From contig CBDHHG010000001.1 of assembly GCA_965263225.1 (NCBI GenBank), forward strand, positions 310,001-374,000: a stretch of 64,000 nucleotides of DNA, in the 5' to 3' direction. The translations under genes and the position numbers were made by a program. Source of the stretch: DT-111 sp965263225 (lineage in GTDB: Bacteria; Bacteroidota; Bacteroidia; Chitinophagales; Saprospiraceae). Below are positions 54,938-64,000 of the stretch, piece by piece; within the stretch, counting starts at the first letter, position 1, and every line of letters starts with the position of its first letter. The notes below the pieces were generated by a model that was not told the DNA's origin, did no database searches, and worked only from the letters and a program-made list of their open reading frames with translations.

Positions 54938-56794
54938 ATGAGCAAGTTAACCATCAAAAATGGTAACGGGGAGCTAACCCTCAAGAAAAGCAAAAGCCTC
55001 GTTGGACTAAAAACCAAAGAAGACAAAGATCAAGCGTTTGTTGACAAACACATTTTCAAGAACTTAGGAGGGTTTGAGGTCGTTACCTTAAACCAAGGGG
55101 ATAACAACCTGGATGATGCCCTGGACGAAGTCAGAAGCAAAGATGAAGTCGAGCTAGGGACGCATGTATACTTTTCGGAGGGCAGTGAACGCCCCCTCGT
55201 TCCTACGGGTGAGATCTATATTACATTTGAGGAAGGGGTGGATCAGAGCGAACAGCAGATCGTTTTAGAAGAATATGCCTTAGATCTTGTAGAACGTAGA
55301 GACGATAATCGCATCATAGCTAAGGTTACACCAAATTCTCCCAATCCCATTAAGGTTGCCAATTTTCTTCAGTCCATTTCTTTGGTGAAAATGGCTGAGC
55401 CCGATCTAGATACCATGTTGGATGAGTATGCCTTTACCGCTCCGCATGACGATCTGGTAGATCACCAATGGCACTTGCAAAACAACGGCTTTGTCGCAGA
55501 TGTAGATTATCGCTTACGCAAAGGGGCCGATGCCAAGATTGTAGATGCCTGGCGGCGTTTAGGTGGCACAGGTTCAAACAAGGTGACTGTTGCAGTCATA
55601 GATAATGGTTTTGACTTGACCCATCCTGATTTAAAGGGAAAAGTTACAAAGCCTTTCGACCTCTGGAATCAATCTTCTAGTCTATTGCAAGGAGATAAAC
55701 GTTTTACGCATGGTACCCCTTGTGCTAGTGTGGCACTTGCCGCTACAAATGGTCAAGGTATGGTCGGTGCAGCGCCACAGGCACGTTTCATGCCCATCAG
55801 TGGAACCTCTTTCAGCGCTCGCTCTACCGAACAAATGTTTGATTACTGCATCGATCAAGGAGCAGATATCATCAGTTGTAGTTGGGGGACCACAGATGCC
55901 AATTTCCGACTCAATCGAATCAAGGAAGAGGCCATTGCCAGAGCAGCGCGCAAGGGTCGAAAAGGGAAAGGTTGTATCATCCTTTTTGCCGTCGGAAATG
56001 ATGACTTAGATTTTGTCAACTTCTATGCTGCTCATCCAGATGTAATTGCTGTCGCAGCTAGTACCAGCCAAGATTCCTATGCTTCGTACTCTAATCGCGG
56101 TAGAGAAGTATCAGTCTGTGCTCCCTCTAACGGAGACTGGCCCATATTGGCTGCCAGGGCCTGGTGGGACGAAGGCTTAGACTGGGAGAGTGGCAACTAT
56201 AAGTACTGGAGAGATGGTCGCTCTCGTGGCAAACACTACAAGCACTTCGGGGGAACCTCAAGTTCTACCCCCCTGGTGGCGGGAATTTGCGCCCTAATTC
56301 TGTCTGCCAACCCTGATTTGACCGCCAAAGAAGTCAAAGACATCCTGCAAAAAACAGCAGATAAGATTGGATCACCGAGCGAATACAGCAATGGTCATTC
56401 CGTAAAATATGGCTATGGCCGCGTCAATGCCGGGCGAGCGGTGGCAGAAGCCCTACGCCGCAAAGAAACGATTACCCCTCCTAAGGAGGTTGAAAATACC
56501 GTATCTAATGGCCAGGGACTTTTTCTTTTTGATGTACAAAAACAAAACCCATCAGGTTACGGTGTGCAGATTGGTGCATTCTACGAATATGGGAATGTAC
56601 TGATCCAGGTTGAAAAACTTCGACGGAAGTTCGGAGAAAAGACCGTCGTAAGCATTAATGAGCTTAATGGTAAAACAGTGTATAAGGTAGTCGTTGGGGC
56701 TTATAGTTCCAAGAGTCAGGCGCAGCAACTCCAAAAACGCATGAAAGACGCAGGCCAAGGTGGATTCCTTCGCAATCTAAAGGATCTGGCCTAA
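54938..56794 (+). CDS. Subtilisin-like S8 serine peptidase with C-terminal SPOR domain, no signal peptide
   Basis: 618 residues. N-terminal 180 residues form a mixed propeptide-like region (GEIYITFEEGVDQSEQQIVL, later LVKMAEPDLDTML, as in fervidolysin-type pro-domains). The S8 domain (about 205-500) holds the full triad D222 in VAVIDNGFD, H258 in FTHGTPCA and S441 in GGTSSSTPLVAG. The C-terminal 75 residues are a SPOR domain (GYGVQIGAFYEY, YKVVVGAYSSKSQAQQL, quoted in parts), which in other proteins binds peptidoglycan strands lacking stem peptides. The N-terminus (MSKLTIKNGNGELTL) is not a Sec signal, so export is unexplained. No T9SS tail. Confidence 0.9.
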   Translation: MSKLTIKNGNGELTLKKSKSLVGLKTKEDKDQAFVDKHIFKNLGGFEVVTLNQGDNNLDDALDEVRSKDEVELGTHVYFSEGSERPLVPTGEIYITFEEGVDQSEQQIVLEEYALDLVERRDDNRIIAKVTPNSPNPIKVANFLQSISLVKMAEPDLDTMLDEYAFTAPHDDLVDHQWHLQNNGFVADVDYRLRKGADAKIVDAWRRLGGTGSNKVTVAVIDNGFDLTHPDLKGKVTKPFDLWNQSSSLLQGDKRFTHGTPCASVALAATNGQGMVGAAPQARFMPISGTSFSARSTEQMFDYCIDQGADIISCSWGTTDANFRLNRIKEEAIARAARKGRKGKGCIILFAVGNDDLDFVNFYAAHPDVIAVAASTSQDSYASYSNRGREVSVCAPSNGDWPILAARAWWDEGLDWESGNYKYWRDGRSRGKHYKHFGGTSSSTPLVAGICALILSANPDLTAKEVKDILQKTADKIGSPSEYSNGHSVKYGYGRVNAGRAVAEALRRKETITPPKEVENTVSNGQGLFLFDVQKQNPSGYGVQIGAFYEYGNVLIQVEKLRRKFGEKTVVSINELNGKTVYKVVVGAYSSKSQAQQLQKRMKDAGQGGFLRNLKDLA

Positions 56795-57035
56795 GCTATT
56801 GCCCGATTCCAGCAACCGCCTTTCGAATCACCCCCCTATTCTTCCTCCTTTTACTCCATTTCGAAGCGAGGAGTCAAAATCCTTTGAAACAATAGCAAAA
56901 GAATAAAAGGATGAACGCAGTGTAGCGCTGGATTCGCCACTAAGACCATAAAATCCGCTGCTTAGCCCATTGCCTCATGGATCGGTGATTTTCTCCGAAC
57001 AAATTCCGGATCATTGCGCTAAAATCACTTGATCC

Positions 57036-57734
57036 ATGTGGAATCCTTCTTCTTGTACAACTTTTCTTAAAATGGCAGCCATCTGTTCTTTGTTCGGAGC
57101 TTGTACAACCGCTCTCCTAATATTTCTCCCCCAAACACCCGCCGCAGATTTTGAAGCCCAGCTACTACTGTACAGAAATCCGCTATACCTTAGTAAACTG
57201 TGGATTCTCTTTCTGCACCCACAATTCAACTTGGTCGCAAGTCTAGGCTTGGGGTTATTGCTGCTTAAACATCGCCCCTGGGCTATTGTTATAGGCAGCT
57301 GTTTCCTAGTCTGCTGGGCCTATACAGAACTCCGGCAGCAAGCTTACTTAATTGATGCTCTGAATCAAATATGGCGGCCAGCTTATCTGATAGAAACGGA
57401 GGAAGCACAACGCCAGGTCTATCAAACCCTAATCCAAGGCATGCGAGGGATCAATGATAGCCATTACTTCGTAGTCATATATGCCTTCGGAATGGGTAGT
57501 CTCTTATTCGGCGTAAGCATGATTAAGCTACAAGATTGGGGCAAATACTTAGGATGGTCTTTGCTTTTCATCGGTTGGTTAAGCCTAGCCTCTTTTGGTC
57601 GTTATTATCTGGGAGTGCAGTTTCTGGACCTTCCTGTTGACTTCACTTATAATTGGATTTATCCTTACTTACAGCCTTTAGTCCGCATAGGTATAGGGGT
57701 ATGGATTTATGAGCGTTGTCTGAAGTTTTCTTGA
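57036..57734 (+). CDS. Polytopic membrane protein, unknown function
   Basis: 232 residues with about six hydrophobic segments (11-31, 53-80, 84-97, 146-162, 171-192, 207-226). General layout resembles DUF4386-type small membrane proteins, but no motif secures this. Start at 57036 is the first ATG; an ATG at 57072 (MAAICSLFG) is also credible. It stands alone between the subtilase and S41 genes. The opposite strand has a 72-codon frame over the first part, which looks like a shadow. Confidence 0.65.
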   Translation: MWNPSSCTTFLKMAAICSLFGACTTALLIFLPQTPAADFEAQLLLYRNPLYLSKLWILFLHPQFNLVASLGLGLLLLKHRPWAIVIGSCFLVCWAYTELRQQAYLIDALNQIWRPAYLIETEEAQRQVYQTLIQGMRGINDSHYFVVIYAFGMGSLLFGVSMIKLQDWGKYLGWSLLFIGWLSLASFGRYYLGVQFLDLPVDFTYNWIYPYLQPLVRIGIGVWIYERCLKFS

Positions 57735-57911
57735 TTTTATGTACGCTCTGTCGGCTTTATTCGACAATATCGAATTACTGGTCTAACTTATTTTCGCTGT
57801 GGTCCTCAGCTCTTCTATTTTAGCGTCTATATCTGACATATTGAACACGGCTTTGCAACCATTCTTTCATCGCAGAGTCATTTGTAACAAAACTCGAAGA
57901 ATAGATTAGCT

Positions 57912-59291
57912 ATGCAAAAAACCATCCTACTGCTCTTGCTGACTAGCCTCACAACAATTCTAACTGGCCAAAATGTACGTGAATTCACAGCTGCTCAATT
58001 ACAAGAAGATTTTCGCTTTCTCAAACAAAGCTTTGATACCTATAATCCTGCTCTGGGTGTCTTCCATCCTAAGTCCCCATTCGATAAACGGTACGAGGAA
58101 TTACTAGCAGAACTAGATCAGCCCCTCAGTGATGTAGAGTTCTTCCCATACGTTATGCAACTAGGTGCTGCGACTAAAGAGGGGCATACTTTTGTACGAT
58201 CGGATACGATCACCCAAGTTTTCCAAGGATTTTTCAGAAATGAATTTGCTTATCTCCCAATCTCCGTACAAGAGGCCTCCGGCAAAGTTTATGTTTGGAG
58301 CAACTTAAGTCCCGATGGCACCCTACAACGAGGTGCTCAAATTCTAAGCATCAATGGTAAATCTACTGAAGAAATTGTTGAGCACTTATCCAAATATGTC
58401 ATCGCAGATGGAGATATCCAAACTTACAAGTACCAGAAAGCCATCGATCAATTTGTTAGTTACTACTACTGGTTTTTGGAAAAACCTGAATCCTTTCAGA
58501 TTACCTACATTCCCCATGGAGAGAAAGACCAGAGGGAAATTACCTTACCTGCTCTGGTACGAGACTCTATGATCGCTTGGCGAGATCGCCGATATGGTAA
58601 ACCCAAGCCCAGAAAAGAAGACATTTCCAGGGTGTACACGTTCAAAATCGAAGGGAATACGGCGGTACTTGATCTCAACACCTTCAACCGCCAACTCAAG
58701 GACAAGTATAAGATTAAGCCCAAAAAATTGTACAAAGAGATCTTTAAAGAATTGAGCGGCAAAGGCGTAAAACATTTAGTGATAGACGTAAGAAACAATA
58801 CTGGAGGACGAAGAGAATATGCCAAACATTTACTCCCTTATCTGATGAAGAAACCCTTCAGTGGTCCGCTGCAAAAAGATAAGTCATGGAAAGGCAGAAC
58901 CACCCAGAAAAAACTACCAAAACCCAGGAAATTGGCCTTCGATGGACAAATATATATGCTTACCAATTGGCGCACTTTTTCCAATGGTTCTATTGTCACC
59001 GTCTATGCCAAGGAATTTGGCGATGCTATAGTAATTGGTCAAGAACCAGGAAGCAGATACGAGGGATTTGCCGCTGGATCTACACAATATGTAACATTAC
59101 CTAATACTAAGATCCGAGTGGGTATTCCGCGATATCTCCTGCAATTCACTTATCCTTTCCAAAAAACGACACTGAAGAACCGCGGCATCATTCCGGATCA
59201 TCCCATCCAATACCAAATTCAGGATTATATCGATCAGAAAGATCGAGCCATGGAAAAGGCCAAGGAGTTAATTAAGGCATCTGATCAATAG
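57912..59291 (+). CDS. Secreted S41-family peptidase-like protein lacking the usual catalytic Lys
   Basis: 459 residues with a signal peptide (about 1-19, ending LTGQ). A helical N-terminal region is followed by a PDZ-like segment (LQRGAQILSINGKSTEEIVEHL, quoted in part as AQILSINGKS) and the S41 core with HLVIDVRNNTGG and the Ser segment TFSNGS, S357. In tail-specific proteases a Lys lies 25-26 residues on (GKG); here the aligned place reads PGSRYEG, with Arg. It may use another base, as some S41 branches do, or be inactive. Not clustered with the Prc gene by operon (287 bases apart). Confidence 0.82.
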   Translation: MQKTILLLLLTSLTTILTGQNVREFTAAQLQEDFRFLKQSFDTYNPALGVFHPKSPFDKRYEELLAELDQPLSDVEFFPYVMQLGAATKEGHTFVRSDTITQVFQGFFRNEFAYLPISVQEASGKVYVWSNLSPDGTLQRGAQILSINGKSTEEIVEHLSKYVIADGDIQTYKYQKAIDQFVSYYYWFLEKPESFQITYIPHGEKDQREITLPALVRDSMIAWRDRRYGKPKPRKEDISRVYTFKIEGNTAVLDLNTFNRQLKDKYKIKPKKLYKEIFKELSGKGVKHLVIDVRNNTGGRREYAKHLLPYLMKKPFSGPLQKDKSWKGRTTQKKLPKPRKLAFDGQIYMLTNWRTFSNGSIVTVYAKEFGDAIVIGQEPGSRYEGFAAGSTQYVTLPNTKIRVGIPRYLLQFTYPFQKTTLKNRGIIPDHPIQYQIQDYIDQKDRAMEKAKELIKASDQ

Positions 59292-59578
59292 CTAGGCCTC
59301 AAAACTGGCTCAGAATTAAAAGTATAAGGTTCTGTTAAAAAATAGCCCTGGCATGATCTTCGTAGAACTTTTTTCTGAAAAAAAAGTATTTTTATTGTAT
59401 ATAATCTCGTTAATAGTGTTGGATACAGAATGCGTGTAGAAAAAATCGAAATAAAACAAGCCTTTTTCACCCCGATTCCTTTCTTTTTGGTTTTCTCTAC
59501 ATACAGATCATATACTTGTTTAGACGAGTTGTTAATTCCTTCCGAATCCCGGAATAACGCAAGAAAAACAAAGACGAT

Positions 59579-61681
59579 ATGAAAATTAAAGGCCCGATAT
59601 TACTTTCCGTCAGTGCCATTCTAGTATTGGTTGCCGCCTATTTGCCCCAAGCCGATAACTCAGGCAAGGAGTCCATCTTGGTTCGAACATTGATCCGTGG
59701 GTTGGAATATATGCATTATCAACCAGCAGACCTCAATGATGAATTTGCCAGTAAAGCCTACGAAATATACTTAGACAATATTGATAGCGGCCGCAGATGG
59801 CTGACGCAGAAAGATGTAGACAAACTAGATGCACTAAAGACGCAGATTGATGATAATATCCAAGAGGGAGAGCTAGGCTTTTTTGATTTGTCTGTGGAAC
59901 TGCTCGATGCAGGAGTAAGCAAAACGAAAGCCTACTACAAAGAAATCTTGGCCAAGCCCTTTGATTTTAATAAAGAGGAATTGGTACAAATGGATAGTGA
60001 GAAACGTGAATTTGCAAAAAATGATAAGGAACTGAAAGATTTCTGGCGTAGAAGCCTGAAATATGAGACGCTTACTCGATATGCCAGAGCTTTAAAAGAA
60101 CAAGAAGAGGCAGGGGAGGAAAAAGAGATTAAATCCAATGAGGAGCTGGAAGCTGAAGCCAGAGAGAAAGTGATGGAATTGTATGATAAATGGTACGATA
60201 GAATTAGTAAATTGAAAAGAGAAGACCGCTTAAGCGACTTCCTTAATTCCCTGACTAGCATATTTGATCCCCACACCAATTACCTGAAACCGATTGATAA
60301 GCAGAATTTTGATATCCGATTTAGTGGTAGATTGGAAGGAATTGGTGCTCGACTTCAAACGGATGGCGACTATACCAAAGTAGTAGATATCGTTATTGGA
60401 GGACCGGCCTGGAAAGGAAAAGAACTGCAAGAGAATGATATTATCACTAAGGTGGCACAAGGAGAGGAGGAACCCATTGATGTAAAAGGAATGGTCGTAG
60501 ATGATGTAGTCCAATATGTTCGAGGTAAGAAGGGAACAGAGGTGCGATTAACTGTTAAATCCGTAGATGGGACGGAGAAAGTAATCTCCATTATTCGTGA
60601 TATCGTTTACCTGGAAGAAAGCTATGCTAAGTCCTTAATCCTAGATGGACCCGCGCAGGGCGAAAGAATCGGTTATCTATATCTTCCCAGCTTCTATGCA
60701 GATTTTGAAAACAAGGATGGTAGATTCTGCGCTCCAGACGTTGCCAAGGAATTGGAGAAGCTGAAAGAGGAGAAGGTAGATGGTATTATTCTAGATCTAA
60801 GAAACAATGGTGGTGGTAGTTTGAGAGATGTGGTCCGTATGTCTGGCTTTTTCATCGAGGAAGGTCCCATTGTACAGGTTAAATCTCGTTCCAAAAAAGC
60901 AGAGGTTCTTGTAGATGTGGATGATAAGGTGCAGTACGATGGCCCATTGGTGGTGATGGTCAATGGTTTTAGTGCTTCGGCATCAGAGATCTTAGCAGCT
61001 GCCTTGCAAGATTATGGAAGGGCAGTGATCGTAGGTAGTAATTCTACGCATGGTAAAGGAACCGTTCAACGTTTCGTCGACCTTGATCGCACCATTCGTG
61101 GATATGAAGATTATAAGCCCTTAGGCAATTTGAAGCTTACCACGCAGAAGTTCTATCGCATAAATGGAGGGTCCACTCAACTTAGAGGAGTAGTTCCAGA
61201 TATTGTGCTTCCTGATAACTTCCACTATATCAAAACTGGAGAGAAGCAGGAGAAATATCCGATGAACTGGTCAGAAATTGAGCCCGTGAATTACAATCAA
61301 AATGTAATGCGCATTTCCAGAGAGGATTTACGCACCCTAGCCGATCAAAGTGCCAGTCGCGTAGATGCTAGTCCCACCTTCCAAAAAGTTTTACAGAATG
61401 CGAAGCGCTTCAAGAAGCAGCGGGATCAAAGTGAATATCCATTAAGCTTGTCCTCGTACCAGAGTTTCGTAGAAAACCGAAGCGCTGAAGCTAAGAAATA
61501 CAATGGAATCTTTGATAATGTGATCAATGGAGGCGTTAAGAACCTGGAAGTTGATATTCCTGCTTACACAGGGAATGAAACGAAAACCGCAAGAAATAAG
61601 GATTTCATCGAAGATGTTTCTAAGGATGCGTACATCAAGGAAACCTTAAACATCATCCATGATTTGATCCAGCAACAATAA
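59579..61681 (+). CDS. prc: Carboxy-terminal processing protease (Prc/Tsp, S41)
   Basis: 700 residues. N-terminal hydrophobic segment (about 5-22) as signal or anchor, then the Tsp N-terminal helical domain (about 30-220, LSDFLNSLTSIFDPHTNYL at its end), PDZ domain (about 235-335, GARLQTDGDYTKVVDIVIGGPAW, quoted in part), and S41 core with the Ser-Lys dyad S467 (FSASASE) and K493 (HGKGTVQ). The C-terminal DUF3340-like part follows. It degrades or trims periplasmic proteins at their C-terminus. It ends in a strong terminator and has a long A/T-rich upstream region. Confidence 0.95.
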   Translation: MKIKGPILLSVSAILVLVAAYLPQADNSGKESILVRTLIRGLEYMHYQPADLNDEFASKAYEIYLDNIDSGRRWLTQKDVDKLDALKTQIDDNIQEGELGFFDLSVELLDAGVSKTKAYYKEILAKPFDFNKEELVQMDSEKREFAKNDKELKDFWRRSLKYETLTRYARALKEQEEAGEEKEIKSNEELEAEAREKVMELYDKWYDRISKLKREDRLSDFLNSLTSIFDPHTNYLKPIDKQNFDIRFSGRLEGIGARLQTDGDYTKVVDIVIGGPAWKGKELQENDIITKVAQGEEEPIDVKGMVVDDVVQYVRGKKGTEVRLTVKSVDGTEKVISIIRDIVYLEESYAKSLILDGPAQGERIGYLYLPSFYADFENKDGRFCAPDVAKELEKLKEEKVDGIILDLRNNGGGSLRDVVRMSGFFIEEGPIVQVKSRSKKAEVLVDVDDKVQYDGPLVVMVNGFSASASEILAAALQDYGRAVIVGSNSTHGKGTVQRFVDLDRTIRGYEDYKPLGNLKLTTQKFYRINGGSTQLRGVVPDIVLPDNFHYIKTGEKQEKYPMNWSEIEPVNYNQNVMRISREDLRTLADQSASRVDASPTFQKVLQNAKRFKKQRDQSEYPLSLSSYQSFVENRSAEAKKYNGIFDNVINGGVKNLEVDIPAYTGNETKTARNKDFIEDVSKDAYIKETLNIIHDLIQQQ

Positions 61682-61704
61682 GAAAAAGAGATCACAAATC
61701 TCTG

Positions 61705-61738
61705 AAAGGCCTTCTACCCGAATAGAAGGCCTTTTTTT
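61705..61738 (+). terminator. Rho-independent terminator after prc
   Basis: AAAGGCCTTCTA (61705-61716) pairs perfectly with 61723-61734 around a six-base loop and continues into a run of seven T (61732-61738), 23 bases after the stop. Confidence 0.92.
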
Positions 61739-61780
61739 GTAAATTCGCTCTCTGATTATCTCTTATAAATACCGCATATC

Positions 61781-63655
61781 GTGAATTACCTTACACTGGA
61801 AAATGTGACGAAGACCTATGGAGACAAAGTGCTCTTTCAAAACCTTGCCTTGCAAATCAGCAAGGGGCAGAAAGTCGCCTTGGTCGCTAAGAACGGAACG
61901 GGTAAAACAACCTTACTGCGCGTAATAGCAGGGATAGAAAGTGGTGAAGGGGAAACTTGTAAAATCCAGATTAAACGCGACATTAAAATCGGATTGCTCG
62001 AACAAGCCCCCGATTTCCTTCCAGATCAAACCATCCTGGAAGCTGCTTTTGACTCAGAAAACCCTTTAATTCAAGCTATCATCCAATACGAAGAGGCCTT
62101 ACTAAAACCCAATGATGGGGATGCAATGCAGGCTGCTCTAAACAGGATGGATGATCTAAAGGCATGGGATTTTGAAGCTAAGATCAAGGAAATCCTGACC
62201 CGTTTCAATATCGCTCGCTTTGACCAAAAGATAGAAACCTTATCCGGCGGGCAAAAAAAACGCCTGGCACTAGCCAAACTGATCGTAGAAGAACCTGATT
62301 TTTTGATCCTAGATGAACCCACTAACCATCTGGACTTGGATATGATCGAATGGCTGGAGGAATATCTCCAGCGTGCCAGCCTCACTCTTTTTCTCGTCAC
62401 CCACGACCGCTATTTTCTTGAAAGAGTTTGTAACACGATAGTTGAGTTAGAAAGAGGGATATTGTACAAATACAACGGTAACTACTCCGACTTTCTGGAA
62501 AAGAAAGCTCTCCGGCACGAAAACGAAACCGTAGAACTTGAGAAGAGCCGGAAGCTAATGAAGAAAGAGCTGGAATGGATACGTCGAATGCCCAAGGCTC
62601 GTGGCACCAAAGCAAAGTCTCGTGTCGATGCTTTCGATAATATCAAGGAAAAAGCAAATAGAAAAATTCAGCAGCAGGAAATTCAGATTGATATCAAAGG
62701 GCAGCGCCTAGGAAAGAAGATTCTCGAAGCCCATAATGTTGGAAAATCCTTTGGCGACCTTAAGATCGTAGAAGGTTTTGACTATAAATTCAAGAAAGGA
62801 GAGAGAGTTGGCATTGTTGGCCCAAACGGGGTTGGGAAATCCACCTTCCTGAACATTTTGACGGCACTGCTCCGCCCTGATACCGGCAAAATTGTAGTGG
62901 GAGGGAATACTGTATTTGGATTTTACACCCAAGACGGTATCAGCTTAAAAGGAGATAAACGAGTAATCGACGTCATCAGAGATATCGCTGAATATATACC
63001 ACTCGAAAAGGGGCAAAAACTAACCGCTCCACAGTTGTTGGAGCGATTTCTTTTTGATCGTAAGCAGCAACAGGTCTATGTCTCTCAATTGAGTGGCGGA
63101 GAAAAAAGGAGGCTCTATCTCTTAACCATCCTGATGGAGAATCCCAATTTTCTCATCCTGGATGAGCCTACTAACGATTTGGATATTGTCACCTTGAATG
63201 TATTGGAGGAGTTTCTTCTGGATTTTCCGGGTTGTATCCTGATCGTATCCCACGATAGGTATTTCTTGGACAAACTAGTGGATCACCTCTTCATTATGCA
63301 GGGAAATGGGAAGATTAAAGACTTCAATGGAGACTACACTTCTTTCCGACAAGAACAAAAACTCTGGGATCGCGAACAACGCAAACAAGAAAGAATTGAG
63401 GAGAAGAAATTAAAAGAACAGGCCGAAGCAAGCAAGCCCAATGTTGGCCTAACACAAGAACAAAAGAAGGAGATTAAGCGGCTAGAGCGATCCATTTCCC
63501 GGCTGGAGGAGCGGAAGAAAGAGGTTACAGCCAAATTCAACAGTACAGAACTCAGCCCTGCCGATATCGAGAAATATGGTAAGGAACTGAATCAGATCAA
63601 TGAGGAAATTGAAGAAAAAGAAATGCTCTGGATGGAGCTAGCGGAACAAGCCTAA
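61781..63655 (+). CDS. ABC-F family ATPase, Uup-like
   Basis: 624 residues from a GTG start at 61781; no ATG fits, and the first residues (NYLTLENVTKTYGDKVLF) align with family N-termini. Two ATPase domains: Walker A KNGTGKTT with signature LSGGQKKRLALAKL, then GPNGVGKST with LSGGEKRRLYLL; both have DEPTNHLD/DEPTNDLD. The linker between them (EWIRRMPKARGTKAKSRVDAF) and the C-terminal coiled coil (EIKRLERSISRLEERKKEV) are Uup-type ABC_tran_CTD. Soluble, no membrane segments. ABC-F proteins act on stalled ribosomes; Uup also acts at DNA branch points. Confidence 0.93.
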   Translation: MNYLTLENVTKTYGDKVLFQNLALQISKGQKVALVAKNGTGKTTLLRVIAGIESGEGETCKIQIKRDIKIGLLEQAPDFLPDQTILEAAFDSENPLIQAIIQYEEALLKPNDGDAMQAALNRMDDLKAWDFEAKIKEILTRFNIARFDQKIETLSGGQKKRLALAKLIVEEPDFLILDEPTNHLDLDMIEWLEEYLQRASLTLFLVTHDRYFLERVCNTIVELERGILYKYNGNYSDFLEKKALRHENETVELEKSRKLMKKELEWIRRMPKARGTKAKSRVDAFDNIKEKANRKIQQQEIQIDIKGQRLGKKILEAHNVGKSFGDLKIVEGFDYKFKKGERVGIVGPNGVGKSTFLNILTALLRPDTGKIVVGGNTVFGFYTQDGISLKGDKRVIDVIRDIAEYIPLEKGQKLTAPQLLERFLFDRKQQQVYVSQLSGGEKRRLYLLTILMENPNFLILDEPTNDLDIVTLNVLEEFLLDFPGCILIVSHDRYFLDKLVDHLFIMQGNGKIKDFNGDYTSFRQEQKLWDREQRKQERIEEKKLKEQAEASKPNVGLTQEQKKEIKRLERSISRLEERKKEVTAKFNSTELSPADIEKYGKELNQINEEIEEKEMLWMELAEQA

Positions 63656-64000
63656 TCACTCCCAAACCCCGGACCAAACCTGCGACTTCTACACTCCCTT
63701 TCACCTCGTCTCTAGTCTACTCATCTGTAACAATCGGTGATTAACCGCTCCACAACAGTCCCTATTCATCGTGACAAGGGTATGATTTCAAGCATAATTT
63801 CGTTCTTTTGTGCCACTTTTCGGAGTCCAAAAGTGTAAAAAGTTAAACAAAAACGCCTTTCTTTCAATTTTTACTGAAAATTTAATATTTCAGACTAATC
63901 CAAATAACCACTTGATAATCAATAAAAAAACGGTTCACAATCATAAATGTCGCCATTTTATCAAAAAAGATCGGGGGTATAAATTTCCGCTTTGTTTAAC
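63656..64000. other. Intergenic end of the window
   Basis: 345 bases without a supportable gene. A seven-pair hairpin CACTTTT/AAAAGTG (63815-63836) is the only structure seen. The last bases (TATAAATTTCCGCTTTG) look promoter-like but do not match TAnnTTTG, so a gene beyond the edge may start soon after. Confidence 0.45.

Noticed and set aside
1..64000. tRNA, rRNA or known riboswitches
   Set aside because: No T-loop plus acceptor arrangement, rRNA stretch, or TPP, cobalamin or fluoride riboswitch core was recognised by eye; a covariance-model scan was not possible.

Overview
The window looks like chromosomal DNA of an aerobic or facultative gliding bacterium of the phylum Bacteroidota. The evidence is two proteins with type IX secretion C-terminal sorting domains, an SprB-type repeat adhesin, an S41/Prc peptidase, an uppS-bamA block and several promoters with the TAnnTTTG -7 element typical of the phylum. 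The gene set recalls marine Saprospiria (Lewinella-like), but placement below phylum is inference. I see no tRNA, rRNA, CRISPR array, prophage or defence island.

Layout. 1-14000 carries the start of a NodU/TobZ-type carbamoyltransferase (cut by the window edge), a secreted GH16 glucanase fused to a seven-repeat propeller, tryptophanase behind a structured leader with a possible Phe-rich leader peptide, a purple-acid-phosphatase-like enzyme, a TMTC-like membrane/TPR protein and a 1551-residue SprB-like protein. 14001-21400 holds two small membrane proteins behind a promoter with a perfect palindromic operator, a membrane-bound AraC regulator, an SMP-30/double-cupin fusion, a fused E1 alpha-beta 2-oxoacid dehydrogenase and a lipoprotein.

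21494-40994 is a nitrate assimilation island: siroheme methyltransferase (divergent), nirB, nirD, a NarX/NarL-like two-component pair, an outer-membrane porin, an NrtABCD-type transporter, an assimilatory nitrate reductase fused to an FAD/NAD(P) module, and a rubredoxin-tailed protein. Nitrate would cross the outer membrane through the porin, be imported by the ABC transporter, be reduced by the molybdoenzyme and then by NirBD, whose siroheme depends on the methyltransferase. A 1383-bp IS3-family element (37902-39284, 3-bp target duplication GAA) splits the nitrate reductase gene and cuts off its C-terminal BFD-like [2Fe-2S] domain. Removing the element and one GAA restores an uninterrupted 1178-codon frame. 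Repeated TTAAGTA/TACGTAA elements at one-turn spacing sit before nirB/cobA, the response regulator and the porin, and probably form the regulon's operators.

41029-64000 holds a TetR regulator, a second fused E1 paralogue with its own operator repeats and a leader hairpin, a TagO/WecA-like transferase with CrcB, an M3 peptidase, uppS followed by two tandem bamA-like genes, a subtilase with a SPOR domain and no signal peptide, two S41-family proteins (one apparently lacking the catalytic lysine) and an ABC-F ATPase.
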